Origin: Strigamia acuminata
Lineage: Eukaryota; Arthropoda; Chilopoda; Geophilomorpha; Linotaeniidae
Direction of reading: 5' to 3'
NCBI GenBank assembly: GCA_949358305.1
Contig: OX442315.1
Location: 12,116,427-12,180,426, forward strand
Length of the DNA stretch: 64,000 nt
Position numbers and translations under genes: made by a program. Positions 23,496 through 34,707 of this stretch are shown here, one piece after another. The notes under the pieces are model-generated. The model saw only the letters and a program-made list of their open reading frames with translations, was not told the origin of the DNA and searched no databases. Position 1 is the stretch's first letter, and every line of letters starts with the position of its first letter.

Positions 23496-26400
23496 ATGGA
23501 ACTTAAAACAATAACTAGAGATGCTATCGGTCGCAATGCAGTCATCGGAGACCTGTACGATGTCAGAACAGACAGCTTTGTCAACATTTCTGTACTGAAC
23601 GATTCGATACCAGAAAACGCAATTCGCACAATCAAGACTACAGCTCGGGATGTCAAATACATCGACACGGACACCATCGCAGAAAAGTTTGAAAAACTCA
23701 AAATTGAACCTGAATTACGGGCAAGCATTTTGGCCAACCTCGTCACCGCGGATGGTTACGCAAAATATTTTAAACACGAAAAGAAGGGACCAAATTACGT
23801 CCAGAAGTCAATAGCATACACTGATGTAATCCTAATTGAAGAACTTGTACCACAGAAAGATAAAATGCAAGAGGCAATTTCAAGAGACGCAATTGATTTG
23901 GATTTGGGCACACACTTTGTTTGTGCAATAACTTGGGGAACCAAAGTTGTGGTGTCATTGGAACGAAAAAATTCTGCTGACGGAGAAAACGTTGGGAACC
24001 AATTGAAGCAAACCCTGGCCGCATTGGTTTCCAGTATCCAAGGTGTCACTCAAACATTACCCAACTTTCAAATGTCTGCTGCTGTGTTTGCCGATAGTTT
24101 ACCATCAGCCGATCCACCTAACACACTAACTGAAATCGAGGCTTACGTGAAGAAAACGTTGAAACTAATGCAACTGTCAAATAAGAAAAAAGGGAAACAA
24201 CTTACATACATTTTAATGCCTCTATGGGCATTAAATGATTGTATAGATTTATCTATTCCAGAACAAAATATTGTTCTCTTAGACGAAGAAACTACAATAA
24301 ATGTATGGATTGAAACGTTTGAAAACATCAGAGAAACTTTACTAGAGATCGACCACATATTGGAGCAGTTTGAAATGAATTCAACGTGCATTCCTGTTGA
24401 GCAGTTAAGAGAAGGATTGGAATTGAAAACGAAACTTATCAAACACGAAACACTAATAAAGTCCCAGCTAAAAAAACTCATCCCAGTTATTCGGTCCGGT
24501 TCCACGCCAACCACAAGTGCGGATGGAATGTTTGAAGCACTCAAGCGGAATTTGTTGCTGGAAAAAATAAACGCGTGGACGAAGAAGCAAAACGTTTGGA
24601 TAGGTAAAATTAGATTTATCGATCAACTCAAGCTATCAGGAGTACAATATGTAGGAGACGGTACACCTTTTGAAGATATCACACGATTTATGAATACATC
24701 TTCTGAGAAATTTTTCATACTGTTCTTTGGAGTAAAATTACAAGAAGAAAATGACCACTACTGGGACAAACTAAAGAAGTATTTTCTTTTCGAAAGCAAG
24801 CCGCGTGTTGCCATCGATCTCGATGTTCGGCCGGAACTTGCCTTGAACGAAGTAGATGGAAACAAGAGCAGATTATGTTTGTACCAGCAAGGAAAATATC
24901 TCAACTTTGATGTCTATGCGACTTTCTTAGCAGAATCAATGAAATGTGTGGCTAAAGGTTACGAATATGAAACAAGCATAAAGCCAAACAAGAGAGTTGA
25001 CCTCCTACTCGCGTGTCCAGGGTCATTGCAAGGCAACTGTGAAGAAGATAAACGTGTGTGGCATTGTTATCATTGCAACAACAAACTCTCCTTCGGTTTC
25101 GACGGTCACTTTTATTGCGATTGCGGTAAAGCAAAATGTATAACTTTCAGCTTCCAGTGCTGCTCTCATCGCCATGACTTCGGATACATTCCGTTTACTC
25201 CAGTGGAATTGTCGAAACTCATTAGCGAGATTCCTCCAATGAAAGAATTGAATATCCTCGTGTTGGGAGTTACTGGCGTCGGCAAGTCGACCTGGCTCAA
25301 CGCTTTTGTCAATTACTTGACGTATCCATCTCTAAAGGAAGCCACTCACGGAGAATTGCATTCGGTGACATCGTCTTGGTTTCAACTGACCGACGAAAAC
25401 AACAAAGTCCACGACGTTGCGTTCGGAAATGACGAGAACGAGGTGCATGGAAAAGGCCGATCAGCAACCCAGAATGTGAGGACATCTCTTTCCCATTGGA
25501 AATACGTTGCTTCGTTTGATCGACACTCCGGGAATCGGGGATGTTCGTGGAGTGGAACAAGACAAGAAGAACTTTGCCAACATTTTAGCATATTTGCGAA
25601 CCTTGACGGAAATCCACGGTATTTGCATTCTGCTGAAGCCGAACGAATCGAAACTTCACATTCTCTTCGAGTTTTGTATCAAGGAATTGCTCACCTATCT
25701 GCACCGAAGTGCATTAAACAACATTGTTTTTTGTTTCACGCATTCCAGAACGACTTTCTACAAACCCGGAGACACTAGAGTTCCTCTAGCAGAACTTTTG
25801 GAACAAAACAATGTAGAATTACCGCTTGATCCGAGCACGATGTATTGCATGGACAATGAGAGCTTCCGTTTTCTTTGCGCAGTTAATCAAGAAGTTCCAT
25901 TTAAGGAGAGCATTAAAAATACCTTTTCTGAAAGCTGGAATGTTACGGTAGAAGAAATCAACAGGTTACTGGCGTACATCGATTCTTTAGATCCACATGT
26001 TATTTATGATACGATATCATTGAACGATGCGAGGAAGAATATAATTTGTATGACCAAACCCATTGCTGACATCAGTGCAAACATTCAGAGAAACTTGACT
26101 GAAACTGAATGGAGAAGAGAACTGTTGATGAATAGCGATGCACGTGTTGAAGAGTTGGCTAAACACCTTGTCAACAATGTAACCGTGCTAAAATCTAAGT
26201 CGATACCCTATCCCCGAACTGTTTGTGGAGCATCAAAATGCGTTAAACACCACCAAATGCTGAATGCAAACTCGAAATGCATAGAATATACTACAATCTG
26301 TCACGACCACTGCAAGTTAGATGATGTTCCTGTTGAAGTTGTTGGCGACAAAGCGATAAAACGATGTTGGGCCATGCGTTGTGGCGACAGCTTGTATTGT

Positions 26401-27447
26401 AGAGTTTGTAAATGTTCCTGGGATCAACATCTGCACATAACTTACATTCAGCAGACAGAGGTTCATGAAATGACCGTAGCAAATGTTAAAAATCAAATGA
26501 GCGAGAAGAAGAGTGAAAGCCAAAAGATCCTGGACTTTATTAAGGATTTGGAGCTATTCAAGAAGGAACTGGAAGATGAACAGCAGAAGATAATTGAGGC
26601 TAGTGTCAAATTTGGACACTACCTGAGCAAAAACGCCATTGTACCGTACAACGATGTCATTGAACGATATATTGATCACTTAATCAAGAGGGAAAAGGAC
26701 AGAGTAGCTGTTACCAAGAACGATGAGCTCCTAAAGAGACTAGAGGGAATGCAACAAATGTACATCGTGGAAGCGGAAACACTCAAGCGGGCGATGGCGC
26801 AGCCACATGCGGAAGAATTGGACGTTGTTCAATTCCAACAGCTTGTACGAAGCTTGTATTCGCTGAAACACAACGGACAGCAATTGAGAGATGCATTTGA
26901 GCAAGCATCCAGAAGTGAAGAGAGGAGAAATTATGAGTGGGAAAGATTTCATGTACCCAAACAAAAACAGAGTTGGTACCAGTACGCAGCAAATTGTTTA
27001 TATACCAACACCGGCAAATCAAATCCAAGCAGACAAAAAAGTAATCGCCCACAAAATTTACGACAGCAAGAAAATTCAGTCACCCTTTCCGCGCCAAGGG
27101 GGGCAAATCACAGTAATTGGCACTCGAATTTTGCTAGCCAACGTGCATTACAGTGCCAACAAGGTTATATGCCGGCAGCCGCAGCTACTGTTGCCGCACC
27201 GTATGTCGGTCGTACCGGACCATACAGCGGTGGTACTCCACCACCATACAGCAGTGCTACTCCACCACCATACAGCGGTGGTACTGCACCACCATACAGC
27301 GGTGGTACTGCATCGAACTTTGCTAGCCAACGCGCATTACAGTGCCAACAAGGTTATATGCCAGCAGCCGCAGCTACTGTTGCCACACCATATGGTGTTG
27401 CTTCATCAAGAGTGAAATGGATAGTTAAAAAAAAGAAAAAAAAATAA
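23496..27447 (+). CDS. SNTX/MACPF-like + P-loop GTPase protein, copy 1 (frameshifted in the G domain)
   Basis: Start ATG at 23496, just after a CAG acceptor at 23461, so a leader intron is likely. Frame 1 (from 23496) encodes a stonustoxin/MACPF-like N-terminal module (GDLYDVRTDSF, RASILANLV, LGTHFVCAITWG), a helical and thioredoxin-like part, a Cys cluster (about residues 507-560; WHCYHCNNKLSFGFDGHFYC) and the P-loop GVTGVGKSTW near residue 590. After about 25480 homology to the paralogues continues in another frame, which carries DTPGIGDVRG, the Cys/His domain (PRTVCGASKC ... HCKL ... CSWDQHLHITY) and a coiled coil, to TAA at 27447. A net 2-nt loss (or 1-nt gain) near 25478-25485 explains this. 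The C-terminus differs from the other copies: repeats of PPPYSGGT, a 27-residue unit present twice, and a Lys run. Confidence 0.8.
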
Positions 27448-28991
27448 GGTTTTGTTTTTAGTTTCACTTCTACTCCATTCTGTTTAGAATATAAAACAAT
27501 ATAAATAGCAAATTTGTTGTCTATTTCAGGGCCGTGGAACGAATAACGATCAATGGCAGTAAATCTTGAAATTCGCAACAGGAAGATTTTTCAAATTATT
27601 TTCTTGAAAAATTTATTGTAATTTTACACAAATTTCTATCTAATCGTTTTAATTGGAACAACATACTGGTAATGCGTAACACGGGCGACATGCTGTGGTG
27701 ATGTCAATTGTTTTTGCTAAATAAAATAAAAAGAGTTGGGTCCAAATTAGAGCTCAAATTCCATAATAAGTGTCACTGCACATTGTTTCCCGTACTTTGG
27801 CAACCCATCCACATGTTAGGTTTACGAAACATAAGCAAAAACTTGGCTTGACTGAATGACACAAAATGCAAAGACTGAAACCTGCCTAATTTCAACACAC
27901 GTGGGTTGTAAAAGGTGTCCCAAAATTGACGCAAGATTTGAATTAGCCGCCATTTGTGCAGTAAATTGTTGACAACCCTGAAACAACAATGATTTGACAG
28001 CTGAGAGTTTAGGGTTCTTTCTGCCGAAATTGGATGATATTGATGTGACCAATATGTGGTTTCAACAAAACGGTGCAAGAAAAAAGGGCCAATTCTGATC
28101 ACCGAAACCGGTAATGTCTCATGCAGTAATTGAATTGTTTCACGGGCTGTATGGCATGTGGCAACGTCTTGTTGAAACTACATATCAATGATGTCATGTA
28201 AAAGTTATCACATATTGTCAATTTTCTAAAATAGAGTTAAAATTCTCACACTCAAAATTTAAACTTAAAATACACAAATATTTTAATTTTCGAAAGCAGC
28301 TACGTAAATACTTACGCCATATTTATTAATATTTCATGCTATTAATTGGACACCACCTGAATTAATCTGTTGGTTTATTGAGAAAATGTACTTGTTTTAT
28401 ATTATTTGAACTATTCCAATAGTAATCAATTTTTTGCCACCATTATTCATACACGTCTTAAGCGGGTATGCAAGGGTGCATGTACTATGGTATTTGTTAG
28501 ATAACTGATTTTTTTGGGGGAAATTCCACCGACTAAAACCAACCCCAAGTAATCCACAACCCAAAGAGGGCAGAACATGAGACTTTACACTTCGGGTTTG
28601 CTTCCATCTGGTTCTATCTAGTTTGTAATCTCATTTGCAACTTATATCAAAAAGCTAATTTTACTTACCTTATCTCCGTAACAGTTTTTTAGATATCAAA
28701 ATGTGATAAGTTGAATACAATTTATCCATGTATAATTATTATTATAATTGAACCATTTTCTCAACTTACTTTGTATAGTTTAACTTATCCCTTTTTATCG
28801 GCCATTTGTCGGTCTAGTTTTATATAAGTTTATTCACGATTAAAATGTCATATATTTTGAGAAAACATAACGACACTCTTTCCACATATCTAACAATATT
28901 GTTCACTATCTTTACACTTTAATCTTGTCATATTTCTATCTCGGGCTGTCATCGTCACACGATACAGTTAATTGTTTTTTCCTTGTTCACT
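27448..28991. other. Intergenic between GTPase copy 1 and C-type lectin 2
   Basis: Holds a decayed transposase remnant (27760-28240) and AT-rich spacer. No other gene signal. Confidence 0.5.
27760..28240 (-). pseudogene. Decayed mariner/Tc-like transposase remnant
   Basis: Read on the minus strand, the part around 28110-28185 encodes FQQDVATCHTARETIQLLHE, which resembles the region around the second catalytic Asp of IS630/Tc1-mariner type transposases (usual form WFQQDGAxxHTAR). A second half-copy (MWFQQNGA) lies on the opposite strand at about 28050-28075, so the remnant is internally inverted or doubly inserted. No intact ORF. Confidence 0.5.
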
Positions 28992-28998
28992 TATATAA
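28992..28998 (+). promoter_or_regulatory. TATA box of C-type lectin 2 (pseudogene)
   Basis: TATATAA 46 nt before the ATG, in a promoter block conserved with CTL1, including CACATTGATACTTCA. Confidence 0.65.
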
Positions 28999-29690
28999 GC
29001 CATATAAGGTCACATTGATACTTCATTACCATCCAAGATGTTTTTCCAAAAAGCAAGTCATGGTTGGTTTTTCTTCGTTTCGCAGTTTTCAGGTAAGAAT
29101 TTCAGATCGAAACAAAGAAGAATTCTTGTTTGAGTCACTAGGATCACTGCAACCTTCAGGCATAATTTTTAAATTTAACAACAACAAATTTTTTATTTAT
29201 TTTATATTATATTTTTTATTTTTCCCAGTGTAGTGTATATTATATATTAATCTTGTTTTTATTTCCTTTTTTTTAACTGAACATTTCAGCGGTCATCATT
29301 TGCTGCATGATTTCTTTGATCTCTGCCAAAAATTGTCCAACTAGTTTCGAACAGCTGGGCGATGGTTGTTACCATTTTTCAAGACAAACTGGTACTTTTT
29401 TGGACGGGGTTGCCTATTGTCTAAGCCTACACGCGAAGCTTGTAAGCATCGACTCACAACACAAATCTGACGTTCTTAATGATTATATGAAAATAAAACC
29501 CGGCAGAGGTAAGCAGACTCAGCTTGTGTAGAATTTGTGCACAAAATACGCAAAAACATTAATATTATTTACCAGTTGTCGAAAAGAAATCAGGTTTATC
29601 TTTTTTGTGCAGATTTTCTACACAAATTCTCTTCTAGTGAGTTCGTATACTCCGGCTCACCGTAAGAGACACACTACTAACACCAGTTCC

Positions 29691-30459
29691 TGTTGCGGTC
29701 AGCCAACGAGATGACCGGTCAAGGTAGCGACTCCCAAGTCGCTCTTTGGATCGCATAGTGATTTCCGTACATCTGCGACAGATGAGCAGCAATGGCGCAT
29801 TGCATTGGAGAAATACTATTGTTGGGTCGGCACAGCAAGGCATGGAGGAGAAGCGCAAGCTTTACTCCTCCGCACACATTGTTGACACTTGAATAAAATG
29901 AGTCGGGAAAAGCAAATAACTGACAACTTGTTTAATCATTGGAATAACGAGAAAGACTGAGGAAAAAGCAAAGAAACAAAAAAAGAGCAAGTGCAAGACA
30001 ATGGCACGTGATAAAAACGACTTAGTTTAGCATTGTTATGTCACGTCAAACTGCACTGCAGCCTCCTCTTACAGCAGAAAACTGATAATCTAACAATGAG
30101 ACAAGCAAAAATGGAAACAGATAAAATTCTCAAATGGCACTTCTAGGCCTCAGTAGAGAACACAAATAAGAGCTGATAAAATGTAAAGAAATCTTAAAAT
30201 TAACAAGAAGCGATGCGGAATCCGCACCACAAATGACTAGGAGAACAAACCGTTCTTAATATCAAACACAATACCCAAAAAGCTTACACTGTGACAAAAA
30301 CCAAACACAAAACCAAGTAAGCCTAACACACTTATTTACAAACAATTAGAGCGGTGTCCATGGGGATGCAAAGTAAACTCCTAAAGCATATTAAAAACTA
30401 ACTTACTTAATTATAAGAAACGATACAGCAAATAACACACTCCATCGCTGATAGCAACA
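29691..30459 (-). repeat. BEL 3' LTR
   Basis: 769 bp, starting TGTTGCGGTC and ending GATAGCAACA on the plus strand; near-identical to 37613-38383. Confidence 0.93.
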
Positions 30460-30525
30460 GCGAGGCTGGCGGCCGAAAAAAAAGAAGCATCCGCGCACCG
30501 AGACCAAAGTTGACCCCTGCCCTTA

Positions 30526-33486
30526 CTAATCCAACTCCAGCGCCCGAATGTGCTTCACGGATCGGCGATATTCTTTTCCATCAGCAGTGGCCACCCGGAC
30601 CACGCGGACTATCCCATCTTCTCCGGGAAAAACTTCCTTAATTCGCACGAGTGGCCAAAAATAAGGGTTGGACCCCACTTTTTCGAGTAAAACTACTTGA
30701 CCCACTTTCGGATTTTTGAAAAAGCGGTCCCCCTTAACCTCGTGAAAATTACGTAGTTGTTTTAAATATCCCTCCTTCCATAGGCGCCAAAACTCCCAGA
30801 CGAATAACCGGCGTTTCCGATCCAACTTTTTCAAATCAGCCCTTTTGATGGCGGAAACTGGGACGTTAAGCACATATTTGCCCAGGCCTCCAGTCAGAAA
30901 ACTTTCAGGCGACAATATGTGCCCACCATCAACTTCCTCATGAACATAAGATAAAGGTCTTGAGTTGATTATCGAGCTCACCTCCAGGACTAAAGTCTGT
31001 AGAGCTTCAAGATCAATCGTTTTTCGTGTCAGCATTTTCCTCAGCTTGTCCTTAACAGAACGCACTAAACGTTCCCATGAGCCACCGGCCCAAGGTGAGA
31101 AAGGTGGTGTAAATGTCCACAGAATCCGGCGCTCAGTGAGGAGCGTCTTCACCTTATCCTTCGCTATGAGCTTGCCCCAAGACTGGATTTCTTGTGACCC
31201 GCGTGCAAACGTTCGGGAATTGTCAGAAAACACTTTCGCCGGATAACCAAAACGAGCCCCGAATCTTCGAAAAGCCAAAAGAAATTTTTCGACTGTCAAA
31301 TTCTCAGAAACTTCGAGGTGCACGCTTCGTGTCACCAGGCAAGTAAACAACAATATGTAAACTTTCTTTGACTGTTTCGCAGGTCCAACGTTGAGGGGAC
31401 CCAAGTGATCGATCCCGGTGTGACGGAAAGGAGCGGCCGGCGTCACGCGTTCCATGGGGGGATCTCCAGTGATAGGATTGCCCGCTTGCAACTTCGCCTT
31501 TCGGCACGTCAGGCAATTCCTTATCACTGACTGCACCGTCCTCCGACCACGCAAAACCCAGAAACGATCTCGGACCCTGTAAAGGGTTTCGCTCAAATCC
31601 CCGTGCATGAGGCCAAGATGAGTCTGCTTGATTATCAGTCTTGTAACCCAACTCTCTGGATGTAATAAGACGGGGTTACTCTCGTTGAACGTGAGAAACG
31701 ACTTGCGCAGGCGACTTCGTAACCTTAGCAACCCTTTCTCTCCAATAAAAATGTCGAAATTCTTCAAAATTGAGGTTTTATCAACCCCTTTGTTCAGCTC
31801 CACAGCTTCGAGCTCCTCTCGGAAATGCATCCGTTGCGACAGGTGAATCAACTTCCTCTCAGCCTCTTCCAACTCGAATATCTCGAGGTCCATCCCCCGA
31901 GGAGAAGGAGTCCGACACCGTCGTATAAGAGCAAATACTCGAGTCATGCGTCGAAAAGAGCTGAAACGTCGAAAAAACGTGTCCATAAAAGTCTCTTGAA
32001 GTGAGACAGCCAGAACAACCGTCTTCATCTCTTCCGCAGGAAGGGAGACGCCGTCCACACACATCGGAGTCAAAGTCCGAGGATCCGTGCCTGTCCACCA
32101 CAACTGGTTGTCAATTAAGTCTTTCGCGCTGCGTGGACGTGTCAAGACGTCTGCCGGATTCAAATCGGTAGGAACGTATGCCCATTGCTCTTTGCGCGAT
32201 TTTTCTAAAATCTCAGCCACCCGGTTGGAAACGTAAGGTTTCCATTGGTTTTTCACCGATTTAATCCAGGCGAGCGCGACCATCGAATCCGAAAAGAATT
32301 TGACTTCTTCTACGGGATAATCTGGCAAGAAATTCTTTAAAATGTAGTCTGCCATTCGAGCCCCAACTACAGCAGCAGTTAATTCGAGACGGGGTAAAGA
32401 GAGCTTGGCAATCGGGGCAATTCGACATTTACTCAATAAAAGATGGCTAACCCCTTCGGCATTGCGCGTATAAACAGCACAGCCATATGCCTTTGGACTG
32501 GCATCACAAAAGATCTCTAAAGCCAACTTCTTTCTCGAAAATGTGCCCAGCCAGCGTTTAATTTTAAAGTCTTTCAAAATGGAGATGTCTGAATACCAAG
32601 TCGCCACTTCTCCCCTTTCCTCTTCAGATATATTGCCATCCCAAGCAAGAGATCTGCCGCAACAGGACTGCATCAATAACTTCATCGGTAAGATGACAGG
32701 CGCTAACAGACCAAGCGGGTCAAAAACCGACGCGACAAGCGATAAGATGCTTCTTCTTGAATGAGGAATTTTTTCGCATGCAGGAATTTTGAACATGATT
32801 GAATCTTCCGGCACATTCCATAAAACGCCCAACATTTTAATAATGTCCAATTCTGCAAACGTTTCACTTCTCATGTGAAAACCCTCGTCCTTAAGGGCAG
32901 CAAACGCCTGTTCATCGGAAGACGCCCACTTGACCAGTGGGAGTTTCCCGTCATCAAGAATCATTCGAAGGTCCTCGCAGTGTTTCACTGCATGCTCGAC
33001 ATCATCACCACCGGATGTCAAGTCATCCATATAAATCCCTCCATCGAGGGCGTCAGCTTCTTTCGGGTGAGTTTCCTCGTACAGTCGTCCCTGTTTACGT
33101 ATTGCTGCACAGAGCAAAAAAGGGGACGCATTGACGCCGAACGGCACAACAGTCATGCGAAGGACCATCAAATGATCCCACAGGTTTTTCCACGAAAACG
33201 GTTTCTGGAAATACTCTCTCGCAACCCACAAAAAACGCAAAAAATTGCGATGTGTGGGGTTTATCAGGACTTGTAAGAAAGCCTGTTTTATATCGGCAAT
33301 CACCAGAACGCAATAGAGTCTAAACCTGATTAAAACTAAAATTATGTCTGGATTTAACGACGGGCCCGGATAAAGACAGTCGTTAAGGGACTTCATACCT
33401 TTTCTCGCCGAAGACGCATTAAACACCACGCGGAATTTTGTCGTTTGGCGGTCTTCCTTAATTACGGGGTGGTGGGGAATATTATA
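30526..33486 (-). CDS. BEL pol, part 2: reverse transcriptase, RNase H, integrase
   Basis: Open minus-strand frame entering from the inserted MITE at 33486 and ending at 30526. Visible in order: RT with IPHHPVIKE, FRVVFNAS and the catalytic YMDD; RNase H with IFCDASPKAYG; the His/Cys zinc-binding part of integrase (HLGLMHG ... CLTCRKAK); the integrase core with Asp, Asp and Glu (GIDHLGP, VFSDNSRTF, GSWERLVRSVK); and a C-terminal region (GQVVLLEKVGSNPYFWPL) typical of BEL elements. No stop codon or frameshift inside. The first residues of the open frame upstream of 33486 belong to the MITE end. Confidence 0.92.
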   Translation of the reverse strand, partial: YNIPHHPVIKEDRQTTKFRVVFNASSARKGMKSLNDCLYPGPSLNPDIILVLIRFRLYCVLVIADIKQAFLQVLINPTHRNFLRFLWVAREYFQKPFSWKNLWDHLMVLRMTVVPFGVNASPFLLCAAIRKQGRLYEETHPKEADALDGGIYMDDLTSGGDDVEHAVKHCEDLRMILDDGKLPLVKWASSDEQAFAALKDEGFHMRSETFAELDIIKMLGVLWNVPEDSIMFKIPACEKIPHSRRSILSLVASVFDPLGLLAPVILPMKLLMQSCCGRSLAWDGNISEEERGEVATWYSDISILKDFKIKRWLGTFSRKKLALEIFCDASPKAYGCAVYTRNAEGVSHLLLSKCRIAPIAKLSLPRLELTAAVVGARMADYILKNFLPDYPVEEVKFFSDSMVALAWIKSVKNQWKPYVSNRVAEILEKSRKEQWAYVPTDLNPADVLTRPRSAKDLIDNQLWWTGTDPRTLTPMCVDGVSLPAEEMKTVVLAVSLQETFMDTFFRRFSSFRRMTRVFALIRRCRTPSPRGMDLEIFELEEAERKLIHLSQRMHFREELEAVELNKGVDKTSILKNFDIFIGEKGLLRLRSRLRKSFLTFNESNPVLLHPESWVTRLIIKQTHLGLMHGDLSETLYRVRDRFWVLRGRRTVQSVIRNCLTCRKAKLQAGNPITGDPPMERVTPAAPFRHTGIDHLGPLNVGPAKQSKKVYILLFTCLVTRSVHLEVSENLTVEKFLLAFRRFGARFGYPAKVFSDNSRTFARGSQEIQSWGKLIAKDKVKTLLTERRILWTFTPPFSPWAGGSWERLVRSVKDKLRKMLTRKTIDLEALQTLVLEVSSIINSRPLSYVHEEVDGGHILSPESFLTGGLGKYVLNVPVSAIKRADLKKLDRKRRLFVWEFWRLWKEGYLKQLRNFHEVKGDRFFKNPKVGQVVLLEKVGSNPYFWPLVRIKEVFPGEDGIVRVVRVATADGKEYRRSVKHIRALELD

Positions 33487-34707
33487 CAGGGTGGAACAAA
33501 AGTCTGTTCCCCTCAAATATTTCCTCAGCAATTGCATCTAGGCCAACTTTGATGAAGCGATCGTATAGGAAGTTGGGTGAGAGCAATCCAATGATGTCAT
33601 CAAATTTGACCTTGATGGCCATTTTCAAGGTTATTCACTTGCTAACTTCTAAACCAATCAGGTTAGAGCAAAAAAGTCAATTACAAAGTTGTAGAGCACC
33701 ATCAAATTAGTACTATCCAACTTATCGTAGTCATCTTAAGTTAAATGTTTCCCTTTTAAAAATAAGACAAATCAGCTGAAATAAAGCCAGCCATTGTGAC
33801 AAAACTTAAATTTCTATCACAAAAATACTGAATTACTTAAATAAACGTATTCAAATGTGCATCATTATGCAAGTAAACAAGAAAAACCACTGCCTTTTTC
33901 AATGCCTCAATAATTATTTTATCACAAGATTAACCCTTGGCTATACGGATTTATGGACAAGCTTTTACTTGAATAGGAAAATTTTTTTTTCTATGAATTT
34001 TTTTTGCTGAAAATTTGTGACTTTTTTATCTGATAATAAAGTAAATCTCAGGTGAAATTTGTAAAAATTCATCATTTATTTAATTAAGTATTTAACTTGG
34101 AAATTTTCTGCCCCTTAAAACTCCAGCATAACTTTTAAGCTGGCTTTGCTGTATTTGTAAACAGCCCTTCAGTGAACAGCCTTTTGCATTTACCAGTAGT
34201 GATTAAAACCACCTCCAGGTGGCTCAAATCTATTTATTTTTATTGTTTAGGCATTACGTCCTCAATAAAATTAGTTCCGAACTAAAAACAAACTAAATGG
34301 CACTTTAACCAATCAACTTAAAAATTGTCCATAAACCTGTAATGGCTTAAACCAGAACAGCACATTTTATCCTTATGCCTCCAAGGGTAAAAAAATTTCA
34401 CTTTGCTGATTTTTTTCTGATTTGTCTCCTTTTTAAAAAGAAAACATTTAACTTAAAATGACTAAGATAAGTTGGATAGTACTAATTTGATGGTGCTCTA
34501 CAACTTTGTAATTGACTTTTTTGCTCTAACCTGATTGGTTTAGAAGTTAGCAAGTGAATAACCTTGAAAATGGCCTTCAAGGTCAAATTTGATGACATCA
34601 TTGGATTGCTCTCACCCAACTTCCTATACGATCGCTTCATCAAAGTTGGCCTAGATGCAATTGCTGAGGAAATATTTGAGGGGAACAGACTTTTGTTCCA
34701 CCCTGTA
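33485..34707. mobile_element. Long-TIR MITE inserted in BEL pol
   Basis: The element 33487-34705 (1,219 bp) starts CAGGGTGGAACAAAAG and ends with its inverse. Its arms of about 300 bp (33487-33785, 34405-34705) are inverted copies of each other with small differences. TA flanks both sides (33485-33486, 34706-34707). No transposase frame. Its insertion adds one TA to the RT-coding part of the retrotransposon. Confidence 0.88.

Noticed and set aside
25507..25778. Overlapping open frames in GTPase copy 1 as a possible dual-coding region
   Set aside because: Frame 1 beyond about 25490 has no similarity to the paralogues; it is the leftover of the frameshift.
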